In this document: in pieces, positions 15,912-23,842 of the stretch | Numbering within the stretch: position 1 is the stretch's first letter | How the letters are laid out: each line of letters starts with the position of its first letter | NCBI RefSeq assembly: GCF_031432215.1 | Contig: NZ_JAVKGN010000001.1 | Location: forward strand, 248,001 to 312,000 | Source: Halodesulfurarchaeum sp. HSR-GB | Lineage (GTDB): Archaea > Halobacteriota > Halobacteria > Halobacteriales > Halobacteriaceae | Direction of reading: 5' to 3' | DNA: 64,000 nucleotides | Notes under the pieces: model-generated | Seen by the model: the letters and a program-made list of their open reading frames with translations, nothing else | The model's database searches: none | What the model was told of the DNA's origin: nothing | Translations under genes and position numbers: made by a program

Positions 15912-17447
15912 ATGACTGTGCTCTCCGGGCGAGACGTGACCGTCGTCGGGGCCGGCTTCGGCGGGCTGGCCACCGCCGCCTACCTGGCCGACGCCGGGGC
16001 CGACGTGCGCGTGATCGAGAAAAACGAGGAACTGGGCGGGCGGGCGGCGGTCATGGAGGCCGAGGGCTTTCGCTTCGACATGGGGCCCTCCTGGTACCTG
16101 ATGCCGGATGTGTTCGAGCGCTTTTTCGACCACTTCGATCGGTCGCCAGGGGAGTTCTACGACCTGGAGCATCTGGACCCACACTACCGGCTCTTCTTCA
16201 AGGAGAACGTCGGGCCACGTCCGGACGGGGACCCACCAGGGCTCGACCGCCAGCCCGAGGGCGATCGGATCGACATCACCCCCGATCTGGACCGAACCAT
16301 CGAACTCTTCGAGGCCTTCGAGGATGGGGCCGGCGCGGCCCTGCAGGACTACCTCGATAAGTCACAGGAGAACTACGAGATCGGGATGGAACACTTCGTC
16401 TACGAGGATCGCTCGCGCCTGCGGGATTTCCTCGATCCGCGGCTGGTGAAGTACGCCCGCGGTCTGACCCTCCTCGGGACGATGCAGGACCACGTCGAGG
16501 GCTACTTCGAGCACCCCAAACTCCGCCAGATCATGCAGTACACCCTCGTCTTCCTCGGGGGCGCACCGCGAAACACCCCCGCGCTCTACAACCTGATGAG
16601 CCACGTCGATTTCAACCTCGGCGTGTTCTACCCCGAGGGCGGCATCGGCGGGGTCGTCGACGCCCTCGTCGAGTTGAACGAGGATCTGGGCGTCGAGTTT
16701 CACGCCGACGAGCCGGTGACGGCGATTCGCGGGACGCGAGGGAACTTCACCGTGCGCACGGACACGGGCGAGTACGCGACCGACCTCGTCGTCTCGGACG
16801 CCGACTACGCCCACACCGAGCAGGAACTCCTCCAGCCGGAAGCCCGCCAGTACGACGCCGAATACTGGGACTCTCGAACCTACGCTCCCTCGGCGTTCAT
16901 GCTCTACCTGGGCGTCGAGGGCGAGGTGCCCGAACTGGCCCATCACACCCTCGTCCTGCCCGGGAACTGGGAGGACCACTTCGATACCATCTTCGAGCAC
17001 CCGGCCTGGCCCGAGGACCCGGCCTACTACGTCTCTGTTCCGTCCGAAACCGACGACACGGTCGCGCCCGCGGGCCACAGCGCGGTCGTGGTCCTCGTGC
17101 CAATCGCGCCTGGCCTGGATGACGACGAGGCGACCCGCCAGGCCTACCGGGACAAGATCCTCCGGGACCTGGCCGATGAGACTGATACCGACCTTCGGGA
17201 CCGGATCGTCTTCGAGCGGATCGTCTCGGTCTCGGAGTACGAGCAGTTTTACAACAGCGTCCAGGGCACGGCACTCGGCCTGGCTCACACGTTGCGCCAG
17301 ACTGCAGTGTTCCGCCCCGGCCATCGCTCCGGGGCCCTGGATGGGCTGTACTTCACTGGCTCGTACACCACGCCGGGCATCGGCGTTCCGATGACCCTGA
17401 TCAGCGGCGAGCACACCGCGAACTACGTCCTCGCGGACGAACGGTAG
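15912..17447 (+). CDS. crtI: Phytoene/carotenoid desaturase
   Basis: A 511-residue FAD-dependent CrtI-type desaturase, acting in lycopene and bacterioruberin synthesis at the membrane. The start at 15912 (MTVLSGRDVTVVGAGFGGLA) places the dinucleotide-binding GAGFGG at residues 13-18; CTTTTTGG about 27 bp upstream supports a leaderless mRNA. Other CrtI signatures are RAAVMEAEGFRFDMGPSWYL near residues 47-66 and the C-terminal GLYFTGSYTTPGIGVPMTLI. Four nt separate it from lyeJ. Whether it does only phytoene desaturation or also the later bacterioruberin steps cannot be told. Confidence 0.92.
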   Translation: MTVLSGRDVTVVGAGFGGLATAAYLADAGADVRVIEKNEELGGRAAVMEAEGFRFDMGPSWYLMPDVFERFFDHFDRSPGEFYDLEHLDPHYRLFFKENVGPRPDGDPPGLDRQPEGDRIDITPDLDRTIELFEAFEDGAGAALQDYLDKSQENYEIGMEHFVYEDRSRLRDFLDPRLVKYARGLTLLGTMQDHVEGYFEHPKLRQIMQYTLVFLGGAPRNTPALYNLMSHVDFNLGVFYPEGGIGGVVDALVELNEDLGVEFHADEPVTAIRGTRGNFTVRTDTGEYATDLVVSDADYAHTEQELLQPEARQYDAEYWDSRTYAPSAFMLYLGVEGEVPELAHHTLVLPGNWEDHFDTIFEHPAWPEDPAYYVSVPSETDDTVAPAGHSAVVVLVPIAPGLDDDEATRQAYRDKILRDLADETDTDLRDRIVFERIVSVSEYEQFYNSVQGTALGLAHTLRQTAVFRPGHRSGALDGLYFTGSYTTPGIGVPMTLISGEHTANYVLADER

Positions 17448-17450
17448 GGC

Positions 17451-18278
17451 ATGCTCCGCTATCTCTTCGTCCTCTCCCGGCCCCGCTTCTGGCTCTACCT
17501 GGCCGGGCCCGTGCTCGTGGGGGCCGCCTACGGCGCGACAACTCTGGATGGGCTTCTCTCGCCCACCGTCGGGTTGCTCTTTGGCTACTTCCTCCTGCCG
17601 GCGAACGTCTATCTCTACGGCGTCAACGACATCTTCGACCGAGACACGGACCAGCACAACCCGAAGAAAGCGGGCCGGGAAGCCCGCTACCGAGACCGGT
17701 TGCCGGTCACCGCCGCGGTGCTGGGTAGCGGGCTGTTGCTGGTGCCCGTCGCGGCCACGCTTCCCCGGGCGAGTTGGCCGGCTCTGGCCGGCTGGGCCCT
17801 CCTCGCGACGGCCTACTCCACCCCGCCACTCCGGTTCAAGGCGCGACCCCTGTTCGATTCGCTCTCGAACGGGCTCTACATCCTCCCGGGGTTGGCGACG
17901 TTCACCGCACTCGCGGGGAGCCAACCGCCGCTCGCTGCCGTCCTCGGGGGCTGGCTCTGGGCGATGGCGATGCACACCTTCTCGGCGATCCCCGATATCG
18001 AGCCGGATCGAGCGGCCGGCCTGCGAACCACCGCCACCTGGCTGGGCGAGCACGGCGCAGTCCGGTACTGCGGGCTGCTCTGGACCGGCGCGGCCCTGGC
18101 TTTCGGGCTGCTGGACTGGCGACTCGGGGCCGTCCTCGCGGTCTATCCGATCCTGCTCTGGGGAATCCGTCGGGCCGGAATATCGATCGACCGGGCCTAC
18201 TGGTGGTATCCCGCGGTGAACACCCTCGTCGGTGGGCTCTTGACCGTCGGCGGCCTCTTGTCATTCGTCTATGGATAG
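17451..18278 (+). CDS. lyeJ: Lycopene elongase/hydratase (UbiA-family prenyltransferase)
   Basis: A 275-residue UbiA-superfamily membrane enzyme. In haloarchaea LyeJ adds C5 units to lycopene to start C50 bacterioruberin synthesis. The Asp-rich motif NDIFDRDTD (59-67) and the second motif around DIEPDRAAG (near 183) bind prenyl diphosphate and Mg. Seven to nine hydrophobic helices are visible. The start MLRYLFVLSRPRFWLYLAGP is close to known family N-termini. It lies between crtI and cruF and overlaps cruF by 8 nt; the context makes the LyeJ call stronger than generic UbiA. Confidence 0.9.
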   Translation: MLRYLFVLSRPRFWLYLAGPVLVGAAYGATTLDGLLSPTVGLLFGYFLLPANVYLYGVNDIFDRDTDQHNPKKAGREARYRDRLPVTAAVLGSGLLLVPVAATLPRASWPALAGWALLATAYSTPPLRFKARPLFDSLSNGLYILPGLATFTALAGSQPPLAAVLGGWLWAMAMHTFSAIPDIEPDRAAGLRTTATWLGEHGAVRYCGLLWTGAALAFGLLDWRLGAVLAVYPILLWGIRRAGISIDRAYWWYPAVNTLVGGLLTVGGLLSFVYG

Positions 18279-19113
18279 GCGGGCGATCGAGGGCCGGCTG
18301 GAGACCCTGGTCTCCGAGAACCGGTTCACCATCGCGGTCGTGTTCCCCGTGATCGGCGCACTCTTGCTCCTCGGGAGTGCGGAGGGGTGGGTCCCGGAGC
18401 CGTTCGCCTTCCAGCCCACGATGGTCCTCTTCGGGACCGCGGTGATGCGGCTCCCGCTGATCGTCGGCGTGCTCCCGCTACTCGACCGCCGCGGCGCGAT
18501 CGGCTTGCTCGCGCTCACCGGCTACGCCTACGGCATCGAACTGGTGGGCGTCCACACCGGCCTCCCCTACGGCGACTTCGCCTACCTGGTCGAACTGGGA
18601 CCGATGCTCTTTGGGTCAGTGCCCCTGGGCCTGCCGGTCTTTTTCTTCCCGCTGGTGTTGAACAGCTACCTGCTCGTCGTCCTGCTGGCCGGGGACCGGG
18701 CCCGCTCGACCCCGGTCAGGCTCCTCGGCACGCTCGGGATGGTCCTCGCGATGGATCTGGTGCTCGACCCCGGCGCGGTCGGCCTGGGCTTTTGGGCCTA
18801 CGCCGAGGGCGGGGCCTACTACGGCGTCCCGGCCTCGAACTACGCGGGCTGGGTCCTCTCGGGAGCTATCTCGGTCTCGGTCTTCGACTGGATGCTCGAT
18901 GGCACCGCGTTGCTCGATCGACTGGCTCAAACTCCCTTCATGCTCGATGATCTGGTGAGTTTCGTCATCCTCTGGGGCGGGATCAACCTCTACTTCGGGC
19001 AGTTGGTCCCCGCGGCCCTCGCGGTCCTCCTGGGACTGGGACTGGCTCGAACAGATCGGTTCGATTCCGCGATCCGGCCGACGCTACTGGGCCGGCGCCT
19101 CGACTGGCGGTAG
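18271..19113 (+). CDS. cruF: Bisanhydrobacterioruberin hydratase
   Basis: A 280-residue polytopic membrane protein of the CruF/DUF422 family. CruF hydrates the terminal double bonds of bisanhydrobacterioruberin to make bacterioruberin. Conserved features seen: GYAYGIELVGVHTGLPYGDF (about 90-109), FFFPLVLNSYLLVVLLA (about 125-141), DLVLDPGAVGLGFWAYAEGG (about 166-185), and PASNYAGWVLSGA. It overlaps lyeJ by 8 nt at its start and convergent crtB by 30 nt at its end. Confidence 0.9.
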   Translation: MDRRAIEGRLETLVSENRFTIAVVFPVIGALLLLGSAEGWVPEPFAFQPTMVLFGTAVMRLPLIVGVLPLLDRRGAIGLLALTGYAYGIELVGVHTGLPYGDFAYLVELGPMLFGSVPLGLPVFFFPLVLNSYLLVVLLAGDRARSTPVRLLGTLGMVLAMDLVLDPGAVGLGFWAYAEGGAYYGVPASNYAGWVLSGAISVSVFDWMLDGTALLDRLAQTPFMLDDLVSFVILWGGINLYFGQLVPAALAVLLGLGLARTDRFDSAIRPTLLGRRLDWR

Positions 19114-20037
19114 GGACTCCCGATCGACGTGGTCGGTCTCGCCGATGGCGGCCACGCGGTCGAAGACCGCCACGGGATCGCCGGAAAGCGCCCAGTGCAG
19201 TCGGGTGCGAGCAACCAGGGAGAGCTTGCGCCAGGTCGAAAGGGAGGGGCGCTCGCCCAGCACGTCGTACTCCTGGCTCGCGATGACCCGGTGGTACTCG
19301 GCGTACAGCACCGCGGCGGCGAGCACCGGAAACTGGGTCCCTTTGGGGAGGTGACGGATCCCTGCCACACCGGTCCGGTACCGCGCTTCGGTCCGGGCGA
19401 GTTCGACCTGCATCGCCCGGCGGAACCCGGCGTCGGCCTCGCCGGCTTCGAGTTGATCGATCGTAACCCCGTAGGCCGAGCGGACCTCTCCCGGCAGATA
19501 AACCCGGTCGTAGTCCCGGATGTCCTCGCGCACGTCCCGGAGGAAGTTCGTCAACTGGAAGGCCTCAGCGAGGGCGGCGGCGTGGGGACGCGCCGCAGCC
19601 TCGTCTTCGACATCCATGACCGCGAGCATCATGTTCGCGACGGCTACCGCCGACCCGCGCATGTAGGCGTCGAGTTCGTCTCGTGTCGCGTAGGGCTCGT
19701 GGTCGATGTCGGCGATCATTGCGTCGATGAAGGAGTCGACCTCGCTCTCCGGGATGTCGTACTCGACGAGGAGCTCCCGGGTGGCGAGCAAGACTGGTTC
19801 GTCGGTCTCGGCCCGCCCGAGTACGGCCGCCCGGATGTGTTCGAGTCGCTCACGCTGGGCGTCCGGCGAGCGATCCTCGGTGGTGTCCACGATGTCATCG
19901 GCGATCCGGAAGAAGGCATAGAGGACGTAGGTCGCCTCACGCACGTCCTGGGGAAACAGGCGGGTGGCGAGATAGAAAGTCCGGCCGGTACGGCGGTGGA
20001 TTCGCTTGCTTTTCGCGAGTTGTGACCGGGAGGGCAT
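19084..20037 (-). CDS. crtB: Phytoene synthase
   Basis: A 317-residue squalene/phytoene synthase-family enzyme that condenses two geranylgeranyl diphosphates into phytoene. Both Asp-rich substrate motifs are present: DDIVD (47-51) and DVRED (168-172, in FLRDVREDIRDYDRVYLPGE). The start MPSRSQLAKSKRIHRRTGRT and the conserved FYLATRLFP follow the family. It is convergent with cruF, overlapping 30 nt tail to tail, so carotenoid entry and late steps are on opposite strands. A TATA-like CCAATACC lies about 27 nt upstream. Confidence 0.93.
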   Translation of the reverse strand: MPSRSQLAKSKRIHRRTGRTFYLATRLFPQDVREATYVLYAFFRIADDIVDTTEDRSPDAQRERLEHIRAAVLGRAETDEPVLLATRELLVEYDIPESEVDSFIDAMIADIDHEPYATRDELDAYMRGSAVAVANMMLAVMDVEDEAAARPHAAALAEAFQLTNFLRDVREDIRDYDRVYLPGEVRSAYGVTIDQLEAGEADAGFRRAMQVELARTEARYRTGVAGIRHLPKGTQFPVLAAAVLYAEYHRVIASQEYDVLGERPSLSTWRKLSLVARTRLHWALSGDPVAVFDRVAAIGETDHVDRESLPPVEAPAQ

Positions 20038-20109
20038 GGATTGGGTTGACGTACCGTGGTATTGGGTCCTCGGGTGGTTTGCTGTGGTGGTTCAGGCAGA
20101 ACACGCCCC

Positions 20110-21720
20110 CTAACGGGAATCGTGTCCTGAAATAGCTGTTACGGTCCCAACACCTTTGCTCTGTCCCTCGCGGAAGACGAACTGCTGGCCTGCTTCGATG
20201 AGGTAGGGGTTGAACTTGAACGTGATTTGTGCCCGGCCGGAGTCACCCGGGAGCAACTGGCCGTCCAGCGGGTCGATGCGAGCGGCCTCGCTCACCGTCT
20301 CCAGATGGACGACCGGTTCGTAGCCCGTGTGAATGCGTGTCGGGTGGTTGAGCACCATCACCTCGGCCTCGAAACTCCGGGTCGGGGTCGGATCGGCCGA
20401 TCGGGGCACCAGTGCCATCCCCCGAGCGAGTTCTGACTCCTCGATCCCCGACAGGGCGATCCCGACGATCCGGCCCGCTTCGGCTCGATCGACGCGATGG
20501 TAGTGGGTCTCGATCGACCGGACCTCGACCGGCCGGAATCCCGTCTCCCCGACCGGACCGACGAGCAGTTCGTCCCCCGTTTCGACTGTCCCCGACTCGA
20601 TGGTTCCCGAGGCAACCGGCCCGACTCCCGTAATTCCGTAGGTCCGGTCGATGTACATCCGAAAGTCGCCGCCCGCTGCAGCAGTCTTGGGCAGGCACTC
20701 GAAGAACGTATCGAGGATCGAGAGGCCATCCATCGTGACCGCACTCGTCCGGACGATGGGCACCACGCCGTCCCCGATTTCCTCGATCGCTGCCTCGACG
20801 CCGTGACGGGACACCGAAAGCGGGCTCCGGCCCGCCTGGCGGAGCAGCCGTTCGACGTCCCGCTCGACGGTCTCGACGGTCTCTTCGTCGACCATGTCGG
20901 TCTTGGTGATCGCGACGATGGTCGGGAGGTCCGTCGCCAGAAGCACGCCCAGGTGCTCCCGGGTGGTCGGGGTCGGTCCGTCGTCGGCGGCGACGGTGAG
21001 TAGCCCGTAGTCCAGTTTCTGGCCGAGCAACCCCCGAATCGTCGTCGAGAGCCAGGGTTCGTGGCCCACGGTGTCGACGAAGGAGACCACCCGGTCGGCG
21101 GACTCGACGACGGCCGCTCGGTCGGATTTCCGGTCAGGGCGTTCGACCCGAACTGGACCCGCCGCGTCGAAGCCATAGACCCCATAGGAGAGATCCGCGC
21201 TCAGTCCACGCTCGACCTCGTGGGGCTTGACGTCCAGGTACGAGCGCATGCCGCCCTCGCCGTCGTCCGGGCGTCCGGTCACGAGGCTGCCGACCAAAGT
21301 GCTCTTCCCGTGGTCGACGTGGCCCGCCGTCCCGACGATGAGGTGGTCGGTGGCGACCTCCAGGGCCCCGCCGTCCTGGATCGTCGCCACTCCGACCAGC
21401 CCACCACCCTCGGTCCCCCAGGTCTCGACGGATTCGAGGTGGGCGCCGGCCTCCTCGGCCAGCAGGCTCAACACGTCCATCGACTCGGAGAAGGCCGCCT
21501 GGGAGATCCCCGCGATCGCGCCGTCGTCGGTCACGCCAACGACGTAGGTGGCCTCGCCGTCCCCGGAGAGCACGCGATGGCGAAGCTGTGCCGCCAGGCT
21601 CTCGAAGCGCGCCTCGGAGAGATGGACCTCCCGGGAGAGCCGTTCTTTGAACTCGACGCGGCCGTCGGTCCGTTCGCCCTGCGACAGCGCCTCCTGGAGC
21701 AGGGCCCGGTCACCGGCCAT
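20110..21720 (-). CDS. GTPBP1-like translational GTPase
   Basis: A 536-residue GTPase with EF-Tu-like architecture. An N-terminal domain of about 125 residues comes first. The G domain has G1 GHVDHGKS (133-140), G3 DTVGH (216-220) and G4 TKTD (272-275). Two beta-barrel domains follow (from about 345; YGITGVGPVASGTIESGTV; ending FNPYLIEAGQQFVFREGQSK). This matches the archaeal/eukaryal GTPBP1/GTPBP2 group, related to SelB and eRF3-type GTPases and linked in eukaryotes to ribosome rescue and mRNA quality control. Its role in archaea is not settled. It lies downstream of pyrF in the same direction with a 31-bp gap. Confidence 0.85.
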   Translation of the reverse strand: MAGDRALLQEALSQGERTDGRVEFKERLSREVHLSEARFESLAAQLRHRVLSGDGEATYVVGVTDDGAIAGISQAAFSESMDVLSLLAEEAGAHLESVETWGTEGGGLVGVATIQDGGALEVATDHLIVGTAGHVDHGKSTLVGSLVTGRPDDGEGGMRSYLDVKPHEVERGLSADLSYGVYGFDAAGPVRVERPDRKSDRAAVVESADRVVSFVDTVGHEPWLSTTIRGLLGQKLDYGLLTVAADDGPTPTTREHLGVLLATDLPTIVAITKTDMVDEETVETVERDVERLLRQAGRSPLSVSRHGVEAAIEEIGDGVVPIVRTSAVTMDGLSILDTFFECLPKTAAAGGDFRMYIDRTYGITGVGPVASGTIESGTVETGDELLVGPVGETGFRPVEVRSIETHYHRVDRAEAGRIVGIALSGIEESELARGMALVPRSADPTPTRSFEAEVMVLNHPTRIHTGYEPVVHLETVSEAARIDPLDGQLLPGDSGRAQITFKFNPYLIEAGQQFVFREGQSKGVGTVTAISGHDSR

Positions 21721-21751
21721 GAACGGGGGTTCGGGAGAGTCGGAGTTAAGC

Positions 21752-22549
21752 CTACCCCCGGTAGGCGTTCAGCTCATCGCGCAGCCGTTTGGCCGCAACC
21801 CCGGCCGCCCGCTCCCAGTTCGGCCCGTCCTCGCCGGCGAAGATGATCCCCCGTGAAGAGTTCACGAGCCCCACGCCGTCGGCCAGGCCGGCCGTTGCCG
21901 CTGCCTCGAGGTCCCCGCCCTGCGCTCCGACCCCGGGGACGAGAAACGGCAAGTCGGGCACTCGATCCCGCAGGGCTTCGAGTTCGTCCGGTGCCGTCGC
22001 CCCCACCACCAGCCCCACGTTGCCGTGTTCGTTCCAGCCGGCCGCGAGGTCGGCCACGCGCTCGTAGACGGTCCGACCGTCGGCCAGTTCGCGGTCCTGG
22101 AGGTCCGCTCCGCCCGGGTTCGAGGTGCGACAGAGGACGAACACGCCCTTCTCGGCCTTCGAGAGGAACGGCTGCAGGGAGTCACCGCCCAGATAGGGGT
22201 TGACCGTGATCGCGTCAGCGTGTTCGAGCAGGTCGGCGTACTGGCGGGCGGTGTTCCCGATGTCCCCGCGCTTGGCGTCCAGAAGCACCGGCACGTCCTT
22301 CCCGTGGGCGTACGCGATCGTCTCCCGGAGGGCCCGCCAGCCATCGGGATCCTCGTAGAAGGCGGCGTTTGGCTTGTAGGCCGCGGCGTACTCGTGGGTC
22401 GCGTCGATGATCCGGCGGTTGAAGGCGAATCTGGGCAGGTCTGTGTCCCGAACCGAGTCAGGAAGCCGGGCCGGGTCGGGGTCCAGCCCCACGCTCACGA
22501 CGCTGTCGATCCGGTCGATGCGGTCGGCTAAATCCGTGAAGAAGCTCAT
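21752..22549 (-). CDS. pyrF: Orotidine 5'-phosphate decarboxylase
   Basis: A 265-residue enzyme for the last step of UMP synthesis, OMP to UMP. It is the longer PyrF type starting MSFFTDLADRIDRIDSVVSV. The catalytic signature DAKRGDIGNTA has Lys93 within DAKRGD (91-96). FVLCRTSNPGGADLQD and FLVPGVGAQGGDLEAAATAG carry the phosphate-binding region. Its ATG overlaps the stop of the upstream small gene by 4 nt, so it sits in a DUF2240-hypothetical-pyrF operon. Confidence 0.93.
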   Translation of the reverse strand: MSFFTDLADRIDRIDSVVSVGLDPDPARLPDSVRDTDLPRFAFNRRIIDATHEYAAAYKPNAAFYEDPDGWRALRETIAYAHGKDVPVLLDAKRGDIGNTARQYADLLEHADAITVNPYLGGDSLQPFLSKAEKGVFVLCRTSNPGGADLQDRELADGRTVYERVADLAAGWNEHGNVGLVVGATAPDELEALRDRVPDLPFLVPGVGAQGGDLEAAATAGLADGVGLVNSSRGIIFAGEDGPNWERAAGVAAKRLRDELNAYRG

Positions 22550-22917
22550 TGGGACGGCAGTACCGCCCGGAGCACATCAATGACCCGTTTCACCGCCGCC
22601 CCGCGCTCGACGAAGAGCAGTGTCGCCGGCGGCGTCGTCGCCTTCGGTCGCACCCGGAGCCCGGCCTCCCGACCTGCCTCGGCCACGGTCGCGGGGTCCT
22701 CGCTGAAGGAGAGAACCAGACGCGTGTCCTGTTTGGTCGCCTCGAAGACCGGCTCCGAGCCGTCCTGAACGGCAAAGGCAGGGGTGTCGAGGGCGTCGGG
22801 TTCGGCGTCGAGGTCGACGACCGTTAGTCGATCGAAGGGTGGGTCGGTGAGCCCCTCGATTTCGGCCCGGAGGAGCGTCGCCAGCCGGTCGGGATCGATG
22901 ATCTCGTCCTCGACCAT
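22546..22917 (-). CDS. Conserved haloarchaeal hypothetical protein
   Basis: A 123-residue acidic protein that I cannot assign to a named family. It has a mixed alpha/beta pattern: a helical start (PDRLATLLRAEIEGL), beta-like segments (RLTVVDLDA, RLVLSFSED) and a C-terminal helix (AAVKRVIDVLRAVLP). No catalytic motif stands out. It is coupled to both neighbours: its ATG overlaps the DUF2240 stop by 1 nt and its stop overlaps the pyrF ATG by 4 nt. Confidence 0.75.
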   Translation of the reverse strand: MVEDEIIDPDRLATLLRAEIEGLTDPPFDRLTVVDLDAEPDALDTPAFAVQDGSEPVFEATKQDTRLVLSFSEDPATVAEAGREAGLRVRPKATTPPATLLFVERGAAVKRVIDVLRAVLPSQ

Positions 22918-23363
22918 CAGGAACGCAACTCCGTGTTGACTTCGGTGGCGATCTCCGAGACGTCGACGCCCCGCTTTCGAGCGTAGAGCACGCCAGCCGT
23001 CCCGGCGGTCACCGAGAGGGACTCCTGGAGGGTGTTGATCGCGGCGACGGTCTCGCGGCGGTCCAGCCCCGACGCGACGAGCGTGTCGATTATCGCCTCG
23101 ATCGGCGATCGGTCCTGGAAGAGCGTCTCGTCCGGGACGAACCCGTCGGGGACGGTGACCGAGGTGGGATCGAACGTGGCCTGGAGTTCCTCGTCGACCG
23201 ACTGGAGAAGGCCCCGCTTCCGGCCGAGTTCGATCAGCGTCTTTGCCTGATCGGGGGAGACCCAGTTGCGATCCACCGCCAGATCGACGACGAAGGCCTG
23301 TTCGGAGAGTTGCTCCCGCCCCGCCCGCTGGAAGGGCGCGGCGACCGCGACACGCAGACTCAT
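22917..23363 (-). CDS. DUF2240 family protein
   Basis: A 148-residue archaeal protein of the DUF2240 family, function unknown. The start MSLRVAVAAPFQRAGREQLS is family-like. Predicted helices form a winged-helix-like N-terminal half (FVVDLAVDRNWVSPDQAKTL, IELGRKRGLL), and the C-terminal half (IEAIIDTLVASGLDRRETVA) has a compact helical repeat. It heads the minus-strand operon with pyrF and is divergent from eS8, with 89 bp between them. Confidence 0.75.
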   Translation of the reverse strand: MSLRVAVAAPFQRAGREQLSEQAFVVDLAVDRNWVSPDQAKTLIELGRKRGLLQSVDEELQATFDPTSVTVPDGFVPDETLFQDRSPIEAIIDTLVASGLDRRETVAAINTLQESLSVTAGTAGVLYARKRGVDVSEIATEVNTELRS

Positions 23364-23420
23364 CGTGGGAGAGTGGAGCCGCCGACCCTAAACGGTTCGG
23401 TTCCCCGGCCCCAAGCGAGA

Positions 23421-23452
23421 GGTTAAAGTGTGCGCTGGGGCTCGATACGGAT
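23421..23452 (+). promoter_or_regulatory. Promoter of eS8 (leaderless)
   Basis: GGTTAAAGTG (23421-23430) gives a TATA-like TTAAAG about 27 bp before the ATG at 23453, predicting a leaderless transcript. Confidence 0.5.
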
Positions 23453-23842
23453 ATGCAAGATCAGGGTCGCTCCACGCGCACCAAGACCGGCGGCCGCGTC
23501 CACCGGCACACGACCAAGAAGAAGAAACACCAGCTCGGCAACAGCCCGACCGAGACCCAGTTCGACGAGCCGTCCTACCGGACGGTTGCCGGCCGGGGCA
23601 ACACCACGAAGATCCGCGCGCTCGCGACCAACGTCGCCAACGTGACGACCGAGGGCGAAACCGAGCGTGTCGACATCGAGAACGTCGTCGACAACCCCGC
23701 GAACCCGAACTACGCTCGCCGGAACATCATCACGAAGGGTGCGATCATCGAGACCGAACTCGGCTTCGCGCGAGTGACCTCCCGACCCGGCCAGACCGGC
23801 CAGGTCAACGCGAAGACCGTCGACTACGAGCCCGAGGAGTAG
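23453..23842 (+). CDS. rps8e: Ribosomal protein eS8
   Basis: A small-subunit protein of 129 residues, archaeal/eukaryal only. The start at 23453 (MQDQGRSTRTKTGGRVHRHT) rather than the longer frame upstream is supported by the TATA position and family N-termini. The basic stretch TTKKKKHQLGNSPTETQF and the motif YARRNIITKGAIIETELGFA (about 86-105) are classic. It ends in an acidic tail, DYEPEE, and is convergent with cdc48, whose stop abuts it directly. Confidence 0.95.
   Translation: MQDQGRSTRTKTGGRVHRHTTKKKKHQLGNSPTETQFDEPSYRTVAGRGNTTKIRALATNVANVTTEGETERVDIENVVDNPANPNYARRNIITKGAIIETELGFARVTSRPGQTGQVNAKTVDYEPEE

Noticed and set aside
16362-18053. Long minus-strand frame across crtI and lyeJ
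   Set aside because: It overlaps two certain carotenoid genes and has no recognisable domain.
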